From Bacillota bacterium (GTDB lineage: Bacteria > Bacillota > Clostridia > Christensenellales > CAG-138): a stretch of 9,231 bases of DNA. The notes beneath the pieces were generated by a model. It saw only the letters and a program-made list of their open reading frames with translations, had not been told where the DNA came from and ran no database searches. Made by a program: the position numbers and the translations under genes. The DNA lies in NCBI GenBank assembly GCA_023416175.1, contig JAEZIE010000260.1, forward strand, positions 1-9,231, in the 5' to 3' direction. This document shows, in pieces, positions 1 to 6,066 of this stretch. The first letter of the stretch is position 1. Each line of letters opens with the position of its first letter.

Positions 1-960
1 GATATCCACTTTTTGGAGCGTCTTTGGGAACGTATACTCAAAAAGAACCAGCTGGTTTCGGCTCCGCGCCTTTTGCACGCGGAGGAGCCGCTTGTGTTCC
101 GCACCATACGTGATCTCTTTACGCCCAATATTGAGCGATTGACCATCAACGATCCGGAGTTTTACGAGCGAATCCAGATCATTGCCAACATTATTTCCCC
201 GCAGCTCAGGGATCGGGTGGTGCTTTACCAGGGCGAGGAAGAGTTGTTTGATCGGTACGATCTCGAGCATAAGATCGAAAAGGCGCTTGCCCGCAAAGTA
301 TGGCTCGCAAACGGCGGCTATATCGTGATCGATCAGACCGAGGCGCTCACCAGCATCGACGTCAATACGGGCCGCTTTGTGGGCACGGACAATTTGCAGG
401 AGACCATCACCCAGGCGAACTGTGAGGCGGCAAAGGAAATCGCCCGGCAGTTGAAGCTTCGTGATATCAGCGGCATCATCATCGTCGATTTTATCGATAT
501 GGAGGACATTGCAGACAAAGAACGGGTGCTCGATACGTTAAAGACGGAGCTGAAAAAGGACAGAACAAAATCAAACGTCCTGGGCATTACTCAGCTTGGC
601 CTTGTGGAAATGACGCGAAAGAAAATGCGCCATAATCTCAGCAACACGCTGCAGATGCCCTGCCCGTACTGCCATGGGGACGGCAGGGTGCTCTCGCCCG
701 AAACCGTGGTCTTAAAGGTGCGTAAGGCTCTCATCAACTCCATCCGCAACGAGTCCATGACAAATTACATGGTGGAGGTACACCCGGACGTCGCCGAACT
801 CATTGAGGACAATTCGAGCGCCCAGGCGCCGCTTTTGCCCTCCGCAGTGGGTCGAAACATCTATGTAAAAGCTGTTGTGGCTATGCATGTAGAAGAGTTT
901 CGCATCACGCCGCTTCCCAAAGTGCCCGAGCATCTGGACGGGGTACGGAAATATCAATAA
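1..960 (+). CDS. rng: Ribonuclease E/G family protein, C-terminal part (5' truncated by window)
   Basis: Single-strand-specific, 5'-end-sensing endoribonuclease family that processes rRNA precursors and decays mRNA in the cytoplasm. Reading frame 1 is open from the first base, so the start lies outside the window; the TTG at 13 is internal. Numbering from base 1, the catalytic metal site is visible as Asp120 and Asn122 (in TSIDVNTGRF) and Asp163 (in IIIVDFIDME). The zinc-link CPYC has Cys221 and Cys224. The spacings (2, 43 and 101 residues from Asp120) equal those of E. coli RNase E D303/N305/D346/C404, so about 180 residues, including the S1 RNA-binding domain, should be missing upstream. 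The protein ends about 95 residues after CPYC, giving an estimated 500 residues in total. That is RNase G-like, with no long degradosome scaffold tail. A strong terminator follows directly. RNase G rather than RNase E is inferred from length only. Confidence 0.95.
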   Translation, partial: DIHFLERLWERILKKNQLVSAPRLLHAEEPLVFRTIRDLFTPNIERLTINDPEFYERIQIIANIISPQLRDRVVLYQGEEELFDRYDLEHKIEKALARKVWLANGGYIVIDQTEALTSIDVNTGRFVGTDNLQETITQANCEAAKEIARQLKLRDISGIIIVDFIDMEDIADKERVLDTLKTELKKDRTKSNVLGITQLGLVEMTRKKMRHNLSNTLQMPCPYCHGDGRVLSPETVVLKVRKALINSIRNESMTNYMVEVHPDVAELIEDNSSAQAPLLPSAVGRNIYVKAVVAMHVEEFRITPLPKVPEHLDGVRKYQ

Positions 961-975
961 ACTTTTACTTGCATC

Positions 976-1008
976 AAAATGCGCAGAAGCCGGGCTTTTG
1001 CGCATTTT
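976..1008 (+). terminator. Intrinsic terminator after the RNase E/G gene
   Basis: Perfect 10-bp inverted repeat AAAATGCGCA / TGCGCATTTT, extended inward by GAAGC/GCTTT (one G-T pair) to about 15 bp around a 3-base loop. The stem begins with AAAA and ends with TTTT, so it could work in both directions. It starts 16 bases after the stop codon and separates the ribonuclease from the next transcription unit. Confidence 0.85.
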
Positions 1009-1012
1009 ATGG

Positions 1013-1040
1013 TTGCTTCAGCGCTGTGACGTGCTAAAAT
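1013..1040 (+). promoter_or_regulatory. Probable vegetative promoter of the FAH-yerC-rqcH operon
   Basis: The -35-like TTGCTT (1013-1018) is followed after 16 bases by TAAAAT (1035-1040), which is preceded by TGC and so forms an extended -10 element. It sits just downstream of the previous terminator and 42 bases before the first start codon. The transcript start should lie near 1047. Assigned by eye from the SigA consensus. Confidence 0.6.
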
Positions 1041-1082
1041 AAGATAGAGCAAGCGTCCTGGCGGCGCTGATTGGAGGCGTTT

Positions 1083-1841
1083 ATGAGGCTTTGCAGAGCC
1101 AGTGTTGAAAATGAGGTTTTCTTTGGTTGGATCGAAAATGGGACGATACGCCGCCTGTTCGGCACGCCGTTCGAAGAGATTTTGCCGGATGGCAGGGTAT
1201 ATGCGCTCAATGAAGTGCGCCTGCTTGCGCCCACGCAACCAACTAAGGTGGTCTGCATCGGTAAAAACTATTATGCGCATGCAATGGAAATGCAAAGTAC
1301 GCCCCCCGACCAGCCGCTGCTGTTCTTAAAGCCCTCCACCGCTGTCATCGGCCCGGAAGACACAATCCTCTATCCGCCGGACAGCGAGCGGGTGGATTAT
1401 GAGGCGGAGCTTGGCATCGTCATTTCCCGCCGCTGCAAGGATGTTCCGGCAGAACGCTTTTCAGAAGTGGTGCTGGGATATACCTGCATCAACGACGTGA
1501 CGGCGCGGGATCTGCAGGCAAAGGACGGGCAGTGGACGCGCGCAAAAGGCTACGATACGTTTTGTCCCATCGGCCCATGGATCGAAACCGAGCTTGATCC
1601 GTTTTCCGTAAAGATAGAATCCCGACTCAACGGCAAAGTATGCCAGAGCGAAAGTACGTCCATCATGATGCACGACGTCGCGAAATTGGTCGCCTACATC
1701 ACGCGCGTTATGACGCTGCTGCCCGGCGACGTTATCGCCACAGGCACGCCTGCGGGCATCGGCCCCATGCAGGTTGGAGATACGGTGGAAGTAGAAGTGG
1801 AAGGCATCGGCGTACTGCGCAATCAGTTGCTGCGCCCGTAG
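1083..1841 (+). CDS. Fumarylacetoacetate hydrolase (FAH) family protein
   Basis: 252-residue cytoplasmic enzyme of the FAH / acylpyruvase / 5-carboxymethyl-2-hydroxymuconate isomerase superfamily, which cleaves, decarboxylates or isomerises beta-keto acids using a divalent metal. The metal ligands are visible as Glu107 and Glu109 (VDYEAELGIV) and Asp138 (CINDVTARDL), with the usual 2- and 29-residue spacing. His66 and Glu69 in IGKNYYAHAMEM match the His-Glu catalytic pair described for FAHD1-type acylpyruvase/oxaloacetate decarboxylases. The C-terminal GDVIATGTPAGIG loop is typical. About 50 N-terminal residues form the usual small extra domain. The ATG at 1083 is chosen because GGAGG (1073-1077) lies 5 bases before it; an in-frame TTG at 1071 would overlap that site. 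First gene of an operon with yerC (30-base gap) and rqcH. The true substrate cannot be read from the sequence; an acylpyruvate or oxaloacetate-like compound is the best inference. Confidence 0.9.
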   Translation: MRLCRASVENEVFFGWIENGTIRRLFGTPFEEILPDGRVYALNEVRLLAPTQPTKVVCIGKNYYAHAMEMQSTPPDQPLLFLKPSTAVIGPEDTILYPPDSERVDYEAELGIVISRRCKDVPAERFSEVVLGYTCINDVTARDLQAKDGQWTRAKGYDTFCPIGPWIETELDPFSVKIESRLNGKVCQSESTSIMMHDVAKLVAYITRVMTLLPGDVIATGTPAGIGPMQVGDTVEVEVEGIGVLRNQLLRP

Positions 1842-1871
1842 TCCAAACTGAGCAAAAATAGGAGGCACCAT

Positions 1872-2192
1872 ATGGAGTATTCATCCAAGCTCAAAAGCAA
1901 TGAGGTCGACTCGCTCTTCGAAGTGGTGCTCATGCTCCAGGATGAGGAGGAGTGCTACCGCTTTTTTGAGGACATCTGCACCATATCTGAAATCCAGGCG
2001 ATTGCCCAGCGTCTGGAGGTAGCAAAGCTTTTAAGAAGTGGCATCACCTATCAGGAAATTGCACAGCGGCTTGGCGCCTCCACCGCGACCATCAGCCGTG
2101 TGAATCGTTCTCTCACCTATGGCTCCGGCGGATATCAAATGTTATTGGAGCGCCTGGATAAACAGGCGGGAGACAAGAAACTTGGAGGATAA
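1872..2192 (+). CDS. yerC: YerC/YecD family TrpR-related DNA-binding regulator
   Basis: 106-residue small all-helical protein of the TrpR/YerC/YecD family. Residues about 8-55 form the helical dimerisation part (EVDSLFEVVLMLQDEEECYRFF, then ICTISEIQAIAQRLEVAKLL). Residues about 59-81 form a clear helix-turn-helix, TYQEIAQRLGASTATISRVN, which closely matches the TrpR-type operator-reading unit. A perfect AGGAGG (1860-1865) lies 6 bases before the ATG. It is the middle gene of the operon: 30 bases after the FAH-family gene and only 2 bases before rqcH, whose ribosome binding site lies inside the last codons of yerC, so the two are probably translationally coupled. The family's ligand and target genes are largely unknown; tryptophan binding must not be assumed. 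Autoregulation or regulation of the flanking enzyme is possible, but no clear operator is visible. Confidence 0.92.
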   Translation: MEYSSKLKSNEVDSLFEVVLMLQDEEECYRFFEDICTISEIQAIAQRLEVAKLLRSGITYQEIAQRLGASTATISRVNRSLTYGSGGYQMLLERLDKQAGDKKLGG

Positions 2193-2194
2193 GA

Positions 2195-3943
2195 ATGGAC
2201 GGTCTTTCCCTTTTGGCCGTAAAGCATGAGCTGCAACAGCTTCTCGGCGGCAAAGTGGATAAAATCCAACAGCCGGAACGCGATACCATAATTCTCACCA
2301 TACGGGCGGGGGGCAGCAATTTTCGGCTGCTCCTTTGTGCGCATCCTGAAAACGGGCGGGTGCAGCTGACGGAATTGACCTATGCAAATCCGCCCGAACC
2401 GCCCACGTTTTGCATGCTGCTTAGAAAACGCCTGACCGGCGGACGGTTGTTATCTATCGTTCAGCCTCACCTCGACCGCGTGCTGATATTTTCCTTTGAA
2501 GCGCGGGACGAGCTGGGGGATACCGTGACGCTGCAGCTGGTTGTGGAGCTGATGGGGAAGTATTCCAACATCTGTTTCCTCAATCAGAACGGCCAGATAT
2601 TGGATTGTGTTCGCCATGTAAGTGCGGGCATGTCCAGCGTTCGCATCCTGCTGCCGGGCGTCATCTATACGCCGCCTCCGGCGCAGGACAAGCTCAACCC
2701 GCTGGAAGCAACGGAAGAGGACTTTTACAGTGCTCTTTCCGCGCGCGGCAGCGCCCATAAGCTGCTTTCTGCCCGCTTTTCCGGGCTTTCACCGGATTGC
2801 GCGCGCCAGATGGCGGCTAAATGGTCCGGTGAATCAGAGCTGCATGTGGAAAAACTTTCGGATACCGACCTGAAGTCGTTTGCGCGGTTCTTATATCGGC
2901 TGTACCAATCGTTTGCGGCGGATGAGTTCCGGCCCGTGCTCGTTTCCAATGAATATAAAGACCCGGTGGCGTTTTACGCGTTTGAGCCTTCCTATGCGCA
3001 GGATCGCCTAATGTCGTATCCAACCATGGGCGCTGCATTGGATAGCTATTATGCGCAGAGGGACTTGTTGGAACGGTTCCGACGCCGCAGCGCGTCCCTG
3101 CAACGGACGTTGCAGAACCATCTGGAGCGCAATTATAAAAAGCAGGCGGTGTTTGAAACCGCTCTCAACCAGAATGAGGATCTTGAGGCGCTACGTCTCA
3201 ATGGGGAGTTGTTGCTTGCCCACGCGCACCAGCTAAAGCGTGGCATGCAGCGGGCGAAACTGATCAATTACTACCTTGACCCGCCGCAGGAAACCGTGGT
3301 GGAGCTTGATGAAAAGCTCTCCCCGCAGGAGAACGCGCAGCGGTATTTCAAGCGCTATCAAAAAGGCAAGGCGGCCAAATCCTTGGCTGCTGAACAACTG
3401 AAAAAGACGCAGGAAGAAACCGCGTATTTGGAAGGGCAGCTTGATAACCTAAATAAATGCGTGACCGACGTAGAGCTAATTGAAATTCGGGAAGAGCTGG
3501 TGCGCGAAGGATATAGTAAGCCCGAAAACAGCCGGGTAAAGATACCTAAACATGCCCCGTCCAAGCCCATGTCTGTGTTCTCCTCCGACGGAATAGAAAT
3601 CCTGATCGGGCGCAACAACCAGCAAAATGATACGCTTACTCTGCATGTTGCCCGCAGCGATGATCTGTGGATGCACACAAAGAACATACCCGGCTCCCAT
3701 GTCATCGTCAGAAGCGAGGGGCAAGTTCCCGAAACTACGCTCAAAGAGGCTGCCATGTTTGCGGCGTATTACAGCAAGGCACGCGCTTCCGCCTCGGTTC
3801 CGGTGGACTACTGCCCCCGAAAATTTGTGAAAAAGCCAGCGGGCGCAAAGCCCGGCATGGTGATTTATACCACCAACCGTACGCTGTATGTCACGCCCGA
3901 TGAAGCGATGGTAAAAAAACTGGAACAAACTGCAAATTCCTGA
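2195..3943 (+). CDS. rqcH: Rqc2 homolog RqcH (NFACT protein, ribosome quality control)
   Basis: 582 residues, close to the 570 of B. subtilis RqcH. It binds the 50S subunit carrying a stalled peptidyl-tRNA, recruits tRNA-Ala and adds a C-terminal alanine tail that marks the chain for degradation; older annotations call it fibronectin-binding protein FbpA. Domains in order: NFACT-N (about 1-165) with PPEPPTFCMLLRKRL and ELMGKYSN; a helix-hairpin-helix/linker region (about 170-280); charged coiled coils (about 285-440); and the NFACT-R/DUF814 domain (about 455-575) with DDLWMHTKNIPGSHVIVR and KKPAGAKPGMVIYTT. The Asp94-Arg95 pair in QPHLDRV corresponds to the DR motif needed for tRNA-Ala handling. 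GGAGG at 2184-2188, within the end of yerC, is 6 bases from the ATG. No signal peptide, consistent with a cytoplasmic role. Last gene of the FAH-yerC-rqcH unit. Confidence 0.95.
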   Translation: MDGLSLLAVKHELQQLLGGKVDKIQQPERDTIILTIRAGGSNFRLLLCAHPENGRVQLTELTYANPPEPPTFCMLLRKRLTGGRLLSIVQPHLDRVLIFSFEARDELGDTVTLQLVVELMGKYSNICFLNQNGQILDCVRHVSAGMSSVRILLPGVIYTPPPAQDKLNPLEATEEDFYSALSARGSAHKLLSARFSGLSPDCARQMAAKWSGESELHVEKLSDTDLKSFARFLYRLYQSFAADEFRPVLVSNEYKDPVAFYAFEPSYAQDRLMSYPTMGAALDSYYAQRDLLERFRRRSASLQRTLQNHLERNYKKQAVFETALNQNEDLEALRLNGELLLAHAHQLKRGMQRAKLINYYLDPPQETVVELDEKLSPQENAQRYFKRYQKGKAAKSLAAEQLKKTQEETAYLEGQLDNLNKCVTDVELIEIREELVREGYSKPENSRVKIPKHAPSKPMSVFSSDGIEILIGRNNQQNDTLTLHVARSDDLWMHTKNIPGSHVIVRSEGQVPETTLKEAAMFAAYYSKARASASVPVDYCPRKFVKKPAGAKPGMVIYTTNRTLYVTPDEAMVKKLEQTANS

Positions 3944-3970
3944 CACTCCGTCACGATATGATGCTATACT
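3940..3970 (+). promoter_or_regulatory. Promoter-like sequence just after rqcH
   Basis: CTGACA (3940-3945) overlaps the rqcH stop codon and is followed after 19 bases by TATACT (3965-3970), preceded by TGC to form an extended -10. The spacing is longer than the ideal 17, but the extended -10 can compensate. No + strand gene follows: a transcript starting near 3977 would meet the terminator at 4011-4052 after about 75 bases. It may drive a small RNA or be a chance match. Confidence 0.35.
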
Positions 3971-4010
3971 ATGGACTAAGCAGCGCTTCTTGCGTGTTGC
4001 GTCAGGACAA

Positions 4011-4052
4011 AAAGGCGGCTTGCTTTATGAAGTGGAGCGCCTTTCTTTTTTT
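4011..4052. terminator. Bidirectional terminator between rqcH and ylbJ
   Basis: AAAGGCG (4011-4017) pairs with CGCCTTT (4038-4044), continued inward by CT/AG past a bulged G, with a 15-base loop. On the + strand the stem is followed by CTTTTTTT, ending the rqcH transcript. On the - strand it is followed by CGCCTTTTTG, ending ylbJ. The ylbJ stop codon (4025-4027) lies inside the loop, and the last ylbJ codons form one arm. Confidence 0.7.
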
Positions 4053-5140
4053 CCGAACACCAGGGCTAATAATAGCGCCGTGGCGAGACCAAGCGCGCAG
4101 GCAAACAGCAGTGCAAGCCCCGTGAACGCGTTGACTACGTAATATGGCGGCAGGAAAGGTGCAAGCGTTTCCGTAGCAGAAGGTAAAAGGGAGAGGACAG
4201 TATAGGCGATAAGGCCCGAAAAAACGCCGTGCAGGAATCTATAAAAAAGGTACCGAAGCGGCTTGCGGAACGGAACGAACGCCATGGCCTGCACCATGAC
4301 ACTCAATCCCCCGAAGCCTGTCAGAAACGAACAAAGCGGCACGGAATATAAGAGGGGCAGCCCAGCTTTTGCGATACGGCTGCATCCTCCCGTCATCTCC
4401 AACAGACCCAGCAGAACTCCCTTAGCAGGGGAGTCGCCGGGGACTTTTAAAAACAAAGCGTCGATTGGCAGGCTTAAGACATCCAGCACCTTTAATTGGG
4501 TGAGTACCTCGGCAAGCACCAGAAAGAATATAACGCTGCCGCCAACCTTGAGCGTATCCACCATGCCGTCGCCCACCGCGCGGGGCAGCGCCTTATAAAA
4601 TGGGTCGGGAGGCATAAGCTTTGCCCGACCAGGCAGGGACGGGCGAACGGGCTTTACAAAGCGCAGAATAACGCCAAGCAGCAGCGCGCTGCCGTAATAG
4701 GAGATTGCAAGCGTCCAGAATAGACCTGTATCTTGAAACATGCCGGCCGCCATCGCGCCCATGATGAACATGGGGCTACACAAAGTACATACGGTGCCCA
4801 GCCGCTCCGCCTCCTCATCTGAAATGGCTCCGGAAGCAAGCAGCAGGCCGCTCAAACGCGGGCCGGAGGGGTACCCGGAAATGCCGCCTAAAAGGATAAG
4901 GGGAAAGACATAGTGTGAAACCCGCAGCCTTTTTGAAAGCGGATAGAACAGATTTGCAAGCAGTTGCATGGCTCCGGTCCGTTCTATGAGGGTAGCGCTT
5001 GCAAAGAATGGAAATAATGTGGGCAGCAGAATATCCCACCACAGCTGTAATCCCTCCTGTGCGGCGGCCATGGCCGGTTGGGAGAATATAACGAGCAGGA
5101 TGCAGAATGCAAACGCTACAAATGCAACGGAGCGTTTCAT
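4025..5140 (-). CDS. ylbJ: Sporulation integral membrane protein YlbJ
   Basis: 371-residue hydrophobic protein of the YlbJ family (nucleoside-recognition/Gate-domain type), slightly shorter than the roughly 400 residues of the Bacillus protein. In B. subtilis the gene is expressed in the mother cell during sporulation and affects spore properties; the transported or bound molecule is unknown. Probable membrane segments lie near residues 5-25, 38-52, 78-98, 117-135, 141-161, 198-217, 264-288, 303-321 and 338-362. Family signatures are WWDILLPTLFPFF (34-46) and GGISGYPSGPRLSG (85-98), followed by SDEEAERL (107-114), and FLTGFGGLSV (272-281) in the second half. The start at 5140 is favoured because AGGAGG (5151-5146) ends 5 bases before this ATG; the GTG at 5146 overlaps that site. 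It stands alone on the - strand, divergent from the patatin gene. No clear SigE promoter could be identified. Confidence 0.93.
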   Translation of the reverse strand: MKRSVAFVAFAFCILLVIFSQPAMAAAQEGLQLWWDILLPTLFPFFASATLIERTGAMQLLANLFYPLSKRLRVSHYVFPLILLGGISGYPSGPRLSGLLLASGAISDEEAERLGTVCTLCSPMFIMGAMAAGMFQDTGLFWTLAISYYGSALLLGVILRFVKPVRPSLPGRAKLMPPDPFYKALPRAVGDGMVDTLKVGGSVIFFLVLAEVLTQLKVLDVLSLPIDALFLKVPGDSPAKGVLLGLLEMTGGCSRIAKAGLPLLYSVPLCSFLTGFGGLSVMVQAMAFVPFRKPLRYLFYRFLHGVFSGLIAYTVLSLLPSATETLAPFLPPYYVVNAFTGLALLFACALGLATALLLALVFGKKERRSTS

Positions 5141-5145
5141 AGGCA

Positions 5146-5151
5146 CCTCCT
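5146..5151 (-). promoter_or_regulatory. Ribosome binding site of ylbJ (decides the start)
   Basis: On the - strand this reads AGGAGG, followed by TGCCT and ATG. An in-frame GTG at 5146-5144 is partly inside the Shine-Dalgarno sequence, so the ATG two codons further on is the likely start. Confidence 0.8.
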
Positions 5152-5179
5152 GCGCTGATAAAGGAAACGCAAACCGGGG

Positions 5180-5212
5180 AAGGATTCCTTAACATCCTTA
5201 TGTGGGAAGGAG
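5180..5212 (+). promoter_or_regulatory. AAGGA/TCCTT repeat cluster at the patatin-gene ribosome binding site
   Basis: AAGGAT (5180-5185) and ATCCTT (5194-5199) form a perfect inverted repeat with 8 bases between. A second TCCTT lies at 5186-5190. The gene's Shine-Dalgarno AAGGAG (5207-5212) can pair with either TCCTT. The strings are seen directly; a regulatory role (mRNA folding or a DNA operator between the divergent genes) is inference. Confidence 0.35.
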
Positions 5213-5219
5213 CGAATGC

Positions 5220-6044
5220 ATGACGAAAAAGGTAGGGCTGGCGCTTGGCTCGGGCAGCGTCAAAGGGGTCGCACATATCGGCGTCATACAGGTTTTAGAG
5301 GAAAACGGGGTTCCCATTGATATGGTGGCGGGCTCAAGCGCAGGCGCGATTGTTGGCGCAATCTATTGCGTTGGGACGGATCTTTCCCTATTGGGCAAAT
5401 ATTTTGAAGCCATCAACAGCCGCGACTTCATGGATATGACGGTGCCGCGCAATGGAAAAGGCGGCCTTGTCAAAGGGAACCGCATGGAGGAGATGGTGCG
5501 GATATTCACACATGACAAGACATTTCTGCAGACGAATATTCCGTTTATTTGTATGGCGGTGGATGTGGAAACAGGCGAGCTTTTAGCGTTCCAGAATACG
5601 GATAAGAAGCTGCATGAATGCGTACGCGCAAGCATGGCTATTCCCGGTATATTTACCCCTGTTCGGATGGATGGAAGGCTATTGGTTGACGGAGGCGTAC
5701 TGGAGCGCGTACCCTGCATCCCGCTTAAGGAAGCGGGCGCAGATGTGATTATTGGCGTAGACGTTGGCTACCGGGGGGAGGTGCGCCGCAATGAGGTACC
5801 TACCGCGCGGGCGCTGTTTGACCGGTCCCGTGAAATCATGATGTGGTACATCACCCGTATGCGTCAAGAATGTGCTGACATTATACTTTGCCCTCAGGTG
5901 CTGGATATCATGAAGGGGTTCTCCAACAAGAATACACGCGAAGGAATTGAGGAAGGGCGGCGCGTGGCGGAAGAAGCCATGCCGCGCATACTCGAAATAC
6001 TGGAGCGGCACGAAATTCCGCTCCGCACTAAAAAACGCAGATAG
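5220..6044 (+). CDS. Patatin-like phospholipase family protein (YlbK/RssA type)
   Basis: 274-residue single-domain serine hydrolase of the patatin/NTE (RssA, YlbK) family, expected to deacylate phospholipids or other acyl esters at the inner face of the membrane. No signal peptide is present. The oxyanion-hole loop is LGSGSVKGVAHIG (9-21). The nucleophile is Ser40 in the GSSAG elbow (38-42), and the second dyad residue is Asp157 in the DGG motif (LLVDGGVLERVP). The block SMAIPGIFTPV (138-148) is also typical of the family. The C-terminus ends with a basic stretch, RTKKRR. The ATG at 5220 is preferred: AAGGAG (5207-5212) lies 7 bases upstream, whereas the in-frame GTG at 5202 lies before that site. 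In B. subtilis ylbK also lies beside ylbJ and near ylbM, which supports the assignment. Here it is divergent from ylbJ and convergent with tmcAL. The physiological substrate is unknown. Confidence 0.92.
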   Translation: MTKKVGLALGSGSVKGVAHIGVIQVLEENGVPIDMVAGSSAGAIVGAIYCVGTDLSLLGKYFEAINSRDFMDMTVPRNGKGGLVKGNRMEEMVRIFTHDKTFLQTNIPFICMAVDVETGELLAFQNTDKKLHECVRASMAIPGIFTPVRMDGRLLVDGGVLERVPCIPLKEAGADVIIGVDVGYRGEVRRNEVPTARALFDRSREIMMWYITRMRQECADIILCPQVLDIMKGFSNKNTREGIEEGRRVAEEAMPRILEILERHEIPLRTKKRR

Positions 6045-6066
6045 CCGCCTATATTACAATGGGCGG
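6045..6066. other. Small hairpin at the convergent gene ends (not a typical terminator)
   Basis: CCGCC (6045-6049) can pair with GGCGG (6062-6066) across a 12-base loop. It starts in the 4-base gap between the patatin and tmcAL stop codons and runs into the tmcAL coding end. No run of T follows on either strand, so intrinsic termination here is doubtful. Confidence 0.3.

Noticed and set aside
961..975. Possible coding continuation after the RNase E/G stop codon
   Set aside because: The TAA at 958-960 is followed directly by the terminator hairpin, and no frame through it shows RNase E-type C-terminal scaffold features.
1461..1871. 136-codon open frame on the - strand opposite the FAH-family gene
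   Set aside because: Histidine- and aspartate-rich antisense translation without family features; the + strand gene has clear motifs and a good ribosome binding site.
3476..3946. 156-codon open frame on the - strand inside rqcH
   Set aside because: It lies wholly opposite a well-supported conserved gene, its translation has no recognisable family motif, and it is best explained as a shadow of rqcH codon use.
3938..4007. Inverted repeat TCCTGAC / GTCAGGA around the rqcH stop codon
   Set aside because: Exact 7-base arms, but with a 56-base spacer and no further pairing inside; likely chance, and the terminator at 4011-4052 explains the end of the transcript.
5194..5202. CATAAGGAT on the - strand as a sporulation sigma -10 for ylbJ
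   Set aside because: It resembles a SigE -10 only in CATA, and no matching -35 lies at the proper distance, so I did not annotate it.
4815..5276. 153-codon open frame on the - strand overlapping ylbJ and the patatin-gene start
   Set aside because: It is out of frame with ylbJ, covers the divergent promoter gap, and its Cys/His/Arg-rich translation looks like out-of-frame sequence.
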